Positions 16,159 to 24,732 of a DNA stretch of 64,000 bases are shown piece after piece. Source of the stretch: Alistipes sp. (GTDB lineage Bacteria > Bacteroidota > Bacteroidia > Bacteroidales > Rikenellaceae); assembly GCA_020026375.1 (NCBI GenBank), contig JAHHQN010000006.1, forward strand, positions 26,871 to 90,870, read 5' to 3'. The stretch's first letter is position 1. The number at the start of each line of letters is the position of its first letter. The notes under the pieces were generated by a model. The model had not been told where the DNA came from and made no database searches. It saw only the letters and a program-made list of their open reading frames with translations. The position numbers and the translations under genes are program-made.

Positions 16159-18855
16159 TTAGAATTGGAAAGAAACTCCCAGCGAAAAATCAATGCCATG
16201 CCGATACCTCTTCAGTACTACTTCCTCTCCGCTGCTGTTGGCATCGCGGGTCAGCTGACGCTTCGAGTCGAGCAGATTCTGGATTTTGAGCGAAAGGGTC
16301 ACATGGCGAGAAATCTTTGCTCGGGAGATGAAATCAAGTGTAGGGACACCATGCTCGATGATGTCGCGATAACCTTCAGTGCCGATGGTATAGACTCGGG
16401 CACTGAAATAATTGAATACCAAAGTATTGGTAAATGACTTATTGCCGCGGAGGTACTGATGCGAAAGATCGGCGTTCACAATCCATGGAGCAGCCCCCTC
16501 CAATTGGGAACCGTTTTTGACGGTGGCCAGACGCACATCGGCACAGGTATAGGTGTAGGAACCGTTCACCCCCATCGAGAGCCGGTGAATACCATCGTCC
16601 TTGAGGTGACGCATGAAAATATTTTTACGGAATTCGACCTCCACGCCGCCTACTGTAGCATGGTCGGCAATATTTTCGTAGGAAAGATAACCGCCGGCAC
16701 TCGCTATTTCGATACGAGAGATGGGCCGGGCAATATATTTATAGAAAGTCGCCACCGAAAAAAATTCCGAACGGGTGAAAAACCAGTCCCATTTCAAGTC
16801 GACATTATACACATCAGAGGGTTTCAAATCGGGATTACCCTGACTGTTGAACGACACACCCGTATAGCGGAAAGGGGAAATCTCCTTGGCTTGCGGAAGG
16901 GTGTAGGTCTTACTGCCACTCAAACGCAGAGCATGTTGCTCCGAAGGAGCGTAGCGCAGGTTGATGCTGGGCAGAAAACAAGATTTATCGATTTGACGAC
17001 TGCCTCGTGTACCGCCGCGATTGACATCATAATCCACCCTCATACGCACATCGTCGTATCTGACACCCATATTCAAAATCAGTCGCCGCGCACACTGCCA
17101 GGTAGCTTCGAGAAAAACAGTATGGATGTCCTTATCCACCCCATAGCGGTCATCGTTGCGATCCATATTGAAAAAACCGTTCTCGTAATTTTCCGCGTTG
17201 TAGAAGTCGTCCCACGAGAGGTTCCGACAATCGAACATCGGACGGCGGACCACTGCAAGGTCATACTCCGTGGCCGAAAAACGGTGGTTTACAAAGCGTC
17301 CGCGGTACCCCACACACAATCGAGAGATGTGATCGTAACGGTCGGGCAGACGGTAGGACAAAGCCCAGCGAAGATTGAAATCATTCTCTTCGAGTTTTGA
17401 AAAATAGCGTTGCTGAACGCCTGTTCCCTTCATCGGGACATACCCCTGAGTTTCTTTCACAAGATTGTTGATGCGGCGGTCAGGCTCCACACCATCGATG
17501 GTATTGTAGGCCAAACCGACCTCCATGTTGAATTTCGGGGAAAGTTGCCACCCGGTAATCAGCTGGTGGACAAAAAGCAGATTATCGTTCATCTGCTGAC
17601 GACGCATAAAACCCCAATAGTCCTCCGACGACTGATAGTCAGCATCCATACCCACATAATCGCCCAGTGACTGTTGCGCGGCATGAATCATCATAAAGTT
17701 ATAGGCCAGATGATGGACTCCTCCGGGCGAATAATTCAGATTGGCCAACACGAACTGCCGGGTCTCACGATCATACTTGCTGCCGACCTGATCTTGTGAC
17801 AATTCTCCCGTAGTAACAGAATTGCGCACCAGTTCGTTGTAGTAGTGAAGACGATTGCTGTGGTTGGCCGTCACAAATATCGAAAGCGGCCGACGGGCAA
17901 CGGCAAACTGACGCCCCCACGAAAATCCATATCCGTGATTCATCGGCACTGTACCCGATGTGGGGTCGATACGGTTGCGGAAAGAATAATGCTTCGTACC
18001 GAGAGGAGGATTGCCGTCCTTTGCAAAGCCGAAATAACCGGCGCCGTCCATCTTGAGGAAGTTCACGCCCACAGTCTGTGTATTGAGTCCACCCGACAAA
18101 CCGACAGAAATTTCACTCCGTGAGTCAAGCTCCTTGGAACGAATGTCGACATGTGCTCCGCCAACATCGGACTGTCCGGCGGCACTGAATGCCTTGTTGA
18201 CTTCCAGTGTCTGAATCAAGTCGGTAGAGAAAAAATCCAGCGACACATTCTTGTATTCGGGATCCTCCGAAGGAACAGGAAAGCCATTGAGGGTGGTAAT
18301 GTTGTAGCGGTCACCCAGTCCGCGGACAAAAACATTCTTCACACCTTCCTGCTTGGAGATACCCGACACCTTGGTCAATGCCGCCTGCGCATCGCCAATA
18401 CCCTTGCGCGAAAGTTCTCCGGCTCCAACCGATTGAATGGCCATCACAGACTCGTGACGTGCGACCAGACCGGACTGTTCGCTCTCACGGTTCAGTCGTC
18501 CCAGTACCACCACTCTATCCATCACCAAATCTTCGGGTTCCAGTTCAAGATTAAGCAGAAGGGTCTCTCCCCGACGAATGGTCACCCCTTCGCGTCCCGT
18601 CTTATATCCCACATAGGAGAATTGCAGGGTACATTCACCTTCTGAAAGTTGCGAAAGTTGGAAATTACCTTCAGCATCGGAAACACACCCCACAGTCGAA
18701 CCTTCGACCACCACGGTGGCACCAATCAATGGTTCCTGCGTTGTACGGTCCTTGATACTGCCTTTTACATCAATTTCGTCAGCCGAAGCCGTAAAGCATG
18801 TGCCTAATAATATCATCAGCGGCAAGGCACATTTGCAACATTGTTTCAGTCTCAT
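16159..18855 (-). CDS. TonB-dependent outer-membrane receptor with N-terminal CarboxypepD_reg-like domain
   Basis: This 898-residue outer-membrane importer has a signal peptide (about 1-25), then a carboxypeptidase-regulatory-like beta domain (about 28-110, with TQEPLIGATVVVEG and FSYVGYK). The plug follows, with MAIQSVGAGELSRKGI and VFVRGLGDRYNITTLNG, and then a 22-strand-type barrel ending in aromatic residues (IDFSLGVSFQF). It differs from SusC proteins in being shorter, having no SusD partner and lacking the usual SusC plug motifs. Its only partner is the beta-helix lipoprotein downstream. The substrate is unknown; iron-chelate, peptide or oligosaccharide uptake are all possible. No Fur-like box was recognised in the 451 bases upstream. 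Confidence 0.9.
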   Translation of the reverse strand: MRLKQCCKCALPLMILLGTCFTASADEIDVKGSIKDRTTQEPLIGATVVVEGSTVGCVSDAEGNFQLSQLSEGECTLQFSYVGYKTGREGVTIRRGETLLLNLELEPEDLVMDRVVVLGRLNRESEQSGLVARHESVMAIQSVGAGELSRKGIGDAQAALTKVSGISKQEGVKNVFVRGLGDRYNITTLNGFPVPSEDPEYKNVSLDFFSTDLIQTLEVNKAFSAAGQSDVGGAHVDIRSKELDSRSEISVGLSGGLNTQTVGVNFLKMDGAGYFGFAKDGNPPLGTKHYSFRNRIDPTSGTVPMNHGYGFSWGRQFAVARRPLSIFVTANHSNRLHYYNELVRNSVTTGELSQDQVGSKYDRETRQFVLANLNYSPGGVHHLAYNFMMIHAAQQSLGDYVGMDADYQSSEDYWGFMRRQQMNDNLLFVHQLITGWQLSPKFNMEVGLAYNTIDGVEPDRRINNLVKETQGYVPMKGTGVQQRYFSKLEENDFNLRWALSYRLPDRYDHISRLCVGYRGRFVNHRFSATEYDLAVVRRPMFDCRNLSWDDFYNAENYENGFFNMDRNDDRYGVDKDIHTVFLEATWQCARRLILNMGVRYDDVRMRVDYDVNRGGTRGSRQIDKSCFLPSINLRYAPSEQHALRLSGSKTYTLPQAKEISPFRYTGVSFNSQGNPDLKPSDVYNVDLKWDWFFTRSEFFSVATFYKYIARPISRIEIASAGGYLSYENIADHATVGGVEVEFRKNIFMRHLKDDGIHRLSMGVNGSYTYTCADVRLATVKNGSQLEGAAPWIVNADLSHQYLRGNKSFTNTLVFNYFSARVYTIGTEGYRDIIEHGVPTLDFISRAKISRHVTLSLKIQNLLDSKRQLTRDANSSGEEVVLKRYRHGIDFSLGVSFQF

Positions 18856-19306
18856 TTTCTTCTCTTAAAATTCACATCGCAAAAGTCAGACAGAAATGTT
18901 ACACTCCGACAATCTAAAGATGATAATCTCATTGCAGTATCATTATATACTCGTAACACTACTCATACATATATTTATACTTGATTTGAGACAACATACT
19001 TTGCCTCAAGAGAAGATATAATGAACATTATTTTCCACAAAACAATAAATTTATCGGACAGATAATCCCACTGTTATTTTTAAGACATGTAATATCCCTA
19101 AAGTATACATTCATCTAAATATCGTCATATGAATGGGTAAAAATGGAGATTTAAGTGAATAATTTCACCTTCTGTGTTAAATATTTCGCATTAAATTTTC
19201 TTATTTTGCAAATGAGTCAAGAAGTGTGAACAACATTTCCAAAAAACAACATACTGAACAACTTTAGCGAAACATAAAAAAAAACACAACACCCAACACC
19301 TCGGAC
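18856..19306. other. AT-rich divergent intergenic region
   Basis: No gene is visible here. The region separates the minus-strand TonB receptor from the plus-strand kinase. A TTTG at 18985-18988 followed by TACTTTG at 18997-19003, and a TTATTTTG at about 19201-19208, resemble promoter parts, but spacing or consensus is imperfect in both cases. Confidence 0.4.
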
Positions 19307-20068
19307 ATGAAACCGGTCATCAACCCCAAATACACCTCCCTGCGCCCCTTTGTGGAACAGCTCGCCACTCCCGGATTCTTCGACAGCAACGGCACACTGC
19401 TCCACGCAGGCCGCAACACCATCAGGGCTTTCGACTACAACGGGGTGAAACTGGCCGTCAAACGCTACGGCCACCTCACCCTCTTCAACCGCTTCATCTA
19501 CGGCCGCCTGCGCAAAAGCAAGGCCGAACGCACCTACCTCCACGCCCGGCGGCTGCGCCAGGCAGGCATCGACACCCCCGAGGAGGTCGCCTATCTCGAA
19601 ATCCGCCGTCATCTGCTGCTCGACACGAGCTACTTCGTCTCGCTCTGCTCCCCCTATTCCTCGGCGCAGACACTTACCGACCTCAGGAGCGACGCCAAAG
19701 CCAAACTCCCGGCCCACGACGCTCTGGCCGCCTTCCTCCACCGCATACACAGTGCGGGGATTCTCCACAAGGACTTGAACATCACCAATATCCTCTACCA
19801 CGACGACGGCGACCGACACTATTCGTTCCAGCTCATCGACATCAACCGCATGCAGTTCTGCAAGCGGCTCTCCATACGGCAGAAGCTGCGCAACCTGCGC
19901 CAACTCTCCTGTCCTGCACCGGCCTTTCTCTACCTCCTAGACCGCTACGCCGAAATCGACCACTCCGACATCAACACCATTCAGCTGCGCGGCGTGGCCA
20001 TGCGTCTGCTGTTCGATGCATGGCAGCGGACACGCCACCGCATGAAAGCCTTTCTGAAAAAATTATAG
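19307..20068 (+). CDS. Lipopolysaccharide kinase-like protein (Kdo/WaaP/InaA family)
   Basis: This 253-residue protein has a small eukaryotic-like kinase fold. The ATP-anchoring lysine is probably K52 (LAVKRY), the catalytic loop is ILHKDLNITNIL with D156 and N161, and the metal-binding aspartate is D178 (LIDINRM). These match the LPS-core heptose/Kdo kinases (WaaP, KdkA) and the InaA group, so phosphorylation of a lipid-A or core sugar on the cytoplasmic side is likely. It is Arg/Lys-rich at the C-terminus (RTRHRMKAFLKK), fitting membrane association. It stands alone, with no LPS biosynthesis genes nearby, and is closed by a strong terminator. Confidence 0.85.
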   Translation: MKPVINPKYTSLRPFVEQLATPGFFDSNGTLLHAGRNTIRAFDYNGVKLAVKRYGHLTLFNRFIYGRLRKSKAERTYLHARRLRQAGIDTPEEVAYLEIRRHLLLDTSYFVSLCSPYSSAQTLTDLRSDAKAKLPAHDALAAFLHRIHSAGILHKDLNITNILYHDDGDRHYSFQLIDINRMQFCKRLSIRQKLRNLRQLSCPAPAFLYLLDRYAEIDHSDINTIQLRGVAMRLLFDAWQRTRHRMKAFLKKL

Positions 20069-20087
20069 TCTCTACACCCCGACACAC

Positions 20088-20125
20088 AAGGACGGAGCTC
20101 CATCGCGAGCGTCCGTCCTTTTTTA
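20088..20125 (+). terminator. Intrinsic terminator of the LPS-kinase-like gene
   Basis: AAGGACGGA pairs with TCCGTCCTT around 20097-20111 and is followed by T6, 20 bases after the stop. Confidence 0.88.
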
Positions 20126-20263
20126 TTGTTCCGTCGTTGGAAATCCTACGTCGGGAAGCGTTCCTGTCCGTCCCACCCTGCCATGTTCGCCGATGTACTA
20201 ATTTTAGACCAAAAAGAACATTTTTCATAAAAAAGATTCTAAACCCTATAAAAAAAACAGAAC

Positions 20264-21487
20264 ATGGCAACAGTAAAAGTGAAGTTCCGAAAATCGAGCG
20301 TCGACGGCAAACCCGGCACCATCTACTATCAAATCTACCACAACGGAATCTGCCGACAAATCACCACCAAAATGCGCCTCCAGCCCGAGGAGTGGAACAG
20401 CAAGAAGGAGCGCATCGCACGCCACAGCCCCCTGCACCGCCATCTGACGATGTATCAGAGCAAAATCACCAACGACCTCAACTCTCTCCGCCACATTATC
20501 CGAACACTGGAGTTGCAACACCACGACTACACACCGGCCGACATCATAGCACAGTTCCACGACTCCACCTCTCAGGATTCGGTGTTCGAATACATGCGTT
20601 TGCAAATCGAACACCTCAAAAGGCGCAAGCGCTTCGGCACGGCCAACAACTACCGCTACGCCTTGAACAGTCTGTCGCAATTCCTCGAGGGCGAAGACCT
20701 CCCCTTCTCGCTGCTCAACGAAGGCCTCATACTCGAATACAGCGAATGGCTCTACGACCGCCAGGTCAAGAAGAACAGTCTGTCGTTCTACATGCGGATA
20801 TGGCGTGCGGTCTACAACCGCGCCACCAAGGAGCGAATCATCGAGCAGACCTTCCCCTTCCAGAACGTCTACACGGGCATCGACCGCACCCGCAAACGCG
20901 CCGTCGACGAGAAGACCATTCTCCGGCTCTATCAGCTCGACCTGGACGACAACCCCTCGCTGGCGCTGGCGCGCGATCTGTTCATCTTCAGCTACTGCAC
21001 ACGCGGCATGGCCTTCGTCGACATCGCCTACCTCAAGAAGAAGAACCTCACCTCCACCCATATCCGCTACTGCCGCCGCAAGACCGACCAGCAGCTGCAG
21101 ATACGCATCGAACCCTGCATCGCACAGATTATCCGCCGCTACGAGACCGCCACACGCCAGTCCGAATACGTCTTCCCCATTCTCCACACCGGCGACGACG
21201 AGCAGACCTACAAACAATATGAGATGGCCTTGAGCTATCACAACCGCAAGCTCAAACGCATCGGCAACATGATTGGTGTGGAGCTGCCGCTCTCGTCCTA
21301 CACCTCGCGCCACACCTGGGCCACCACCGCACGCAACCACAATATCCCCATCTCGGTCATCAGCGCAGGCATGGGACACACCTCCGAAAAGACCACGCAA
21401 ATCTATCTGGCCTCGCTGGAAAACTCCATCATCGACGAGGCCAACTGCAGCCTGCTCGCCCCCATCAACCGGGTGGCAATGCAGTAA
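20264..21487 (+). CDS. Tyrosine-type site-specific recombinase
   Basis: This 407-residue recombinase has an Arm-DNA-binding domain (about 1-90, with TIYYQIYHNGICRQI), a SAM-like core-binding domain (about 105-205) and the catalytic domain (about 215-390). Active-site residues are R247 (CTRGMAF), K273 (CRRKTD), R349-H350 (YTSRHTWATTA), H372 (GMGHTSEKTT) and the nucleophile Y381 (IYLASL). The position normally occupied by the first His of HxxR is Y346. The YTSRHTWAT form is, to my knowledge, typical of the Bacteroides invertase-like (Tsr) recombinases. No excisionase, relaxase, capsid or transfer gene lies nearby, so a DNA-inversion role is more likely than a phage or conjugative integrase, but this is inference. 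It stands just before the long non-coding stretch that precedes the lipoprotein/SusCD locus. Confidence 0.93.
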   Translation: MATVKVKFRKSSVDGKPGTIYYQIYHNGICRQITTKMRLQPEEWNSKKERIARHSPLHRHLTMYQSKITNDLNSLRHIIRTLELQHHDYTPADIIAQFHDSTSQDSVFEYMRLQIEHLKRRKRFGTANNYRYALNSLSQFLEGEDLPFSLLNEGLILEYSEWLYDRQVKKNSLSFYMRIWRAVYNRATKERIIEQTFPFQNVYTGIDRTRKRAVDEKTILRLYQLDLDDNPSLALARDLFIFSYCTRGMAFVDIAYLKKKNLTSTHIRYCRRKTDQQLQIRIEPCIAQIIRRYETATRQSEYVFPILHTGDDEQTYKQYEMALSYHNRKLKRIGNMIGVELPLSSYTSRHTWATTARNHNIPISVISAGMGHTSEKTTQIYLASLENSIIDEANCSLLAPINRVAMQ

Positions 21488-21509
21488 GGCCGACCCTCGG
21501 AAAACGGCA

Positions 21510-21539
21510 AGTCGGGAGCAATCCGTCTCCCGACTTTTT
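21510..21539 (+). terminator. Intrinsic terminator of the recombinase gene
   Basis: AGTCGGGAG (21510-21518) pairs with CTCCCGACT (21527-21535) and is followed by T5. Confidence 0.88.
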
Positions 21540-22270
21540 CACTCAGACTCCACCTTGCGGAGCAATCCGCGAGAAGATTCCGCACAGAGAGAGAAATTCA
21601 ACTTCGGGAGGTTTTATTTTAAAAATTTTTAACAAACATTTTCTTTTATCCCATGAAATCAAAAGCAACAAATGAAATTCTTTTTAAAAATATGCAAAAA
21701 ATTCATAAAGTTCTTTATTAATAAAATTATATAAAACAGCCTCCCATGTAATGTAAACCACCCCGACGAAAGTTATCAACAAGACAAATCAACCAATATT
21801 CAACTAATACACCTCTCAAATCCACCGATTCACCCGACAAATTCCCCTTTCTGTCGACAAGCAAGGGATTTATACGCACAACACACTATCACACAACATA
21901 TTAACCACAGTGTTATCCCAACCTCTCCAGATGATACCTATTATTATAATAGCCATTTTGAAGAAGAACTCCCCGATTTTTCCCACAATTCAACCTTTCA
22001 GATAATTTCACAGAGATACAGACGAATAGTTATTCAAAATATCCGATTTTTACCCCTCAACATCACCGCATCAATTTATTGTTTTTCAATATATTACACC
22101 CAACAAAGCCACCAAAATTCGCCCAACCTTCCAAATTGCAGAACAGAGAGATATCGAACAGAAAACACCACCGAATTACAATCCGTAAGTAAAATACCTC
22201 CTTTCACTAACAATTCAACAGAAATCACATCATCATTGCGAAAATACATAAATTGTTAAAAATTATTATG

Positions 22271-22304
22271 AAATTAATGAGATTTGATGTCTCATTTTAA
22301 TTTT
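22271..22304. repeat. Palindrome in the promoter region of the lipoprotein/SusCD locus
   Basis: AATGAGA (22276-22282) and TCTCATT (22290-22296) are a perfect 7 bp inverted repeat around TTTGATG. The outer flanks AAATTA and TTTTAATTT extend the symmetry imperfectly. It ends 8 bases before the -7 element, so it could be an operator. Confidence 0.5.
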
Positions 22305-22311
22305 TTTATGT

Positions 22312-22319
22312 TACTTTTG
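22312..22319 (+). promoter_or_regulatory. -7 element (TACTTTTG) of the lipoprotein/SusCD locus
   Basis: A perfect TAnnTTTG lies 162 bases before the first ATG. The nearest TTTG (22283-22286) is 25 bases upstream, longer than usual, so an activator may be needed. Confidence 0.6.
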
Positions 22320-22388
22320 TTACGTTCATTTTTGCAAAAAAACCATGCAAACGGACCTAAACAGTTGCTAAACACTTTATTGAAGCGA

Positions 22389-22415
22389 GGGTGACCCCCG
22401 TCACCCCGATTTTTT
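22389..22415 (+). terminator. Terminator-like hairpin inside the 5' leader (possible attenuator)
   Basis: GGGTGAC (22389-22395) pairs with GTCACCC (22400-22406) around CCCC, followed by CGA and a T6 run. It lies between the promoter and the first gene, so it would stop transcription unless the hairpin is avoided. Confidence 0.55.
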
Positions 22416-22481
22416 ATTGTGTAGAGTTCACTGACAACATACATACACAGAAAACTTACTTTTAAAACCAAATTAAATTTT

Positions 22482-24659
22482 ATGAAACAACTTTACTCCA
22501 CCTCGCTGCTCATGCTCTTACTGACAGGAGCCTGCGCGCTGGGTTCATGCTCCGACGATGACAAGTCGCAGCCTGACACCCCTCCGAAAACGGAGAACAA
22601 GTTCTCTTTCAACGAGCAGACACAACCGCTACGGTCGGCCGTCTACGAGATGAAGGAAACTACTCCGGAAGGTGACAACAAACAGGAGGAAACCACTCCC
22701 CCCGTTTACACTTTCTACCTCTCGCCGACCCAGGGCCTGACTGACGTCAACGGTATGAACGTGGCAGACAACTACATCAAGGTCGTGTCGAACCAGGTGA
22801 ACGGCGACGTAGACCTGAGCGTCGAAGGTAACGAAATCACATATCAGGACCTGCTGCTCAACGCTGCCAACGCAGGTCAGGCCGCCAAGTCGGAAGTATC
22901 GATCAAGATGCTCTCGACCAAGGTGGTCAGCATCGCCCTCGACATTGAAGTCGCCGGCAAAAAACTCACCGCTTCCTACTACGGTTTGTGCTCGAAGCAG
23001 GCCGATGCCGAAGAGGAAGGCAAGATTGATATCCTGCTCGACCGTGTCATCAACAGCTACTATCTGGGCAAGGCCCGCGAGGGAGAATCTCACAACTACT
23101 ATTTCATCTTCTCCAATGCCAACTACAGCTCTTCCCCCAACGGAGGTGTCACTCTGAAAGAGCCCGGCTATATGTTTGTAGCCGACCTCTACACTCTGCC
23201 CAAGGAAGACGTGTATGACATGCCCACAGGAGAATACATGCCCAGTATGCTCTACGAAGACCATACCTTCGACAAGAATTACTCCGGCGTAAGTCACTTT
23301 GCCGAGGACGGCACTCGCACTCAGTTGCCTTTGGTCGAGGGTGAGAGCATCATGGTATCGAAGCAGGACGACGTATGGACCATCTCGGTTCGCGTAGTGG
23401 ACTACGACGGCATGGAGCGTACCATCGCCTTCCAGGGTGCCATGAAGATTAAGGACAGGCCTGCCGGCGGCGCACCGTCACTGCCTCAGATCGGCCACGA
23501 TGTCAACATCAACTGCTTCACGGCAACAGCCAGCTACTATGGCAACATGATGAACTCGTCGACCGGTATGATGTGGATCAACATCTACGACGAGAAGTAT
23601 CAGAACAACAAAGGCGAAAACGGTATGGCCGTATGCCTCGTCCTGTTCCACGACCTGTTCGGCAACCCCAAGGACGCCAAGCTCATGCCCGGAACCTATG
23701 AGGTGAACCAGTCGTTCAAGCACTCGACTTGGCTGCCCGCCATCGAAATCCCCATGCAGGGTATGGTATTCCCCTTCGGCACCTATGCACAGATGGACGA
23801 CGGCTCGAACTTCGGACAGTTCTCCTACGCCCACAAGGGTACCGTAACCATCGAGGACGGCCAGCACATGGAGCAGTATAAGATTACCTTCGACCTGGAG
23901 TCTCTCGACGGCTACAAGATTACCGGCAGCTATGAGGGTACTGTCCCCGTTACCGACGCTTCGGACGACAAGGATCCCGATGACGGTACTTCGACCCTGG
24001 AGCACGACTACGACATGGACCTCTCGGGTGTGAACACCGCCACCTACCATGTTCCCTCACAGGTGTATGTGCAGGGTATCGGCCACAAGCCTACTACAGA
24101 CTACGACTGCGGATTCCAGATCATCAACATCGGTCTCGAAATAGAGGCCGAGTACGAAAAAGATTTCGTACGCCGTAAGCCCGGTGGTGACATCTTCCGT
24201 ATGGAGCTGTGTACCGAGAAGGGCAAGGAGAATGTCATCACCCCCGGTGAGTACAAGGTACAGCCCAACCGCTGGCCCGACTACTTCAAGCCCGGCAACA
24301 TGCTTCCCGGTATCGTTCTCGAGGGTGCCTTCACCAGCAGCCGCTGGATGCATCAGGATTACAACACGGCTGAAAGCGGTTATGTATTCGAGTGGATGGA
24401 CGGCCACGCACTGATTTACGACGGTGTGGTAACCATCTCGGAAGTTCCCGGCAAGGAGGGTCACTACAAGTTCGAAATCGACGGTATCTGCGGCCGCAAG
24501 CACCACGTAAGAGGTACTTGGGAAGGCCCCATCGAGGAACTCGGCGGCAGCAAGACCTCCGACTCGAAAAATATCCGCACATTCAGCAACAAAAACGTAC
24601 GCGAGATGTCGGAGGCTTACCGTCAGGCAGCCCACCAGAAAACCCAAATGGGCAAATAA
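22482..24659 (+). CDS. Surface lipoprotein with internal repeats, unknown function (paralog of next gene)
   Basis: This 725-residue protein has a lipoprotein signal with lipobox LGSC, followed by SDDDK, the surface-export pattern. Near residue 48 begins a module with SAVYEM and YTFYLSPTQGLTDVNGMN, which the next gene also carries, so the two are paralogs. Later parts contain two related beta-rich units of about 130-150 residues. Each starts with PGTYEV or PGEYKV and ends with a GYKITGSYEGTV or HHVRGTWEGPI type strand. No catalytic motif is visible and I do not recognise a named family. As the first gene of the SusC/SusD/S8-protease locus, it is likely a surface glycan- or protein-binding component. 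A weak terminator-like hairpin follows. Confidence 0.8.
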   Translation: MKQLYSTSLLMLLLTGACALGSCSDDDKSQPDTPPKTENKFSFNEQTQPLRSAVYEMKETTPEGDNKQEETTPPVYTFYLSPTQGLTDVNGMNVADNYIKVVSNQVNGDVDLSVEGNEITYQDLLLNAANAGQAAKSEVSIKMLSTKVVSIALDIEVAGKKLTASYYGLCSKQADAEEEGKIDILLDRVINSYYLGKAREGESHNYYFIFSNANYSSSPNGGVTLKEPGYMFVADLYTLPKEDVYDMPTGEYMPSMLYEDHTFDKNYSGVSHFAEDGTRTQLPLVEGESIMVSKQDDVWTISVRVVDYDGMERTIAFQGAMKIKDRPAGGAPSLPQIGHDVNINCFTATASYYGNMMNSSTGMMWINIYDEKYQNNKGENGMAVCLVLFHDLFGNPKDAKLMPGTYEVNQSFKHSTWLPAIEIPMQGMVFPFGTYAQMDDGSNFGQFSYAHKGTVTIEDGQHMEQYKITFDLESLDGYKITGSYEGTVPVTDASDDKDPDDGTSTLEHDYDMDLSGVNTATYHVPSQVYVQGIGHKPTTDYDCGFQIINIGLEIEAEYEKDFVRRKPGGDIFRMELCTEKGKENVITPGEYKVQPNRWPDYFKPGNMLPGIVLEGAFTSSRWMHQDYNTAESGYVFEWMDGHALIYDGVVTISEVPGKEGHYKFEIDGICGRKHHVRGTWEGPIEELGGSKTSDSKNIRTFSNKNVREMSEAYRQAAHQKTQMGK

Positions 24660-24677
24660 CAGATTAAGGATAATTTC

Positions 24678-24714
24678 AAACCGGCGCGGAGAAATCCGCT
24701 CCGTGCCGGTTTTC
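24678..24714 (+). terminator. Terminator-like hairpin between the two paralogous lipoprotein genes
   Basis: CCGGCGCGGAG pairs with CTCCGTGCCGG around AAATCCG, followed by only four T. It probably gives partial termination or marks a processing site inside the operon. Confidence 0.5.
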
Positions 24715-24732
24715 TAATACTCCCCAACGAAA

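Larger units (their letters stand above)
21540..22481. other. Long AT-rich, G-poor non-coding stretch before the lipoprotein/SusCD locus
   Basis: About 940 bases have no credible open frame. From about 21740 to 22240 the plus strand is very poor in G but rich in A and C, for example only three G in 21781-21840. Toward the 3' end there are a palindrome (22271-22304), a -7 element (22312-22319) and a terminator-like hairpin (22389-22415). I see no long inverted repeat pair that would prove an invertible segment, but the eye cannot exclude short ones. Confidence 0.6.
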
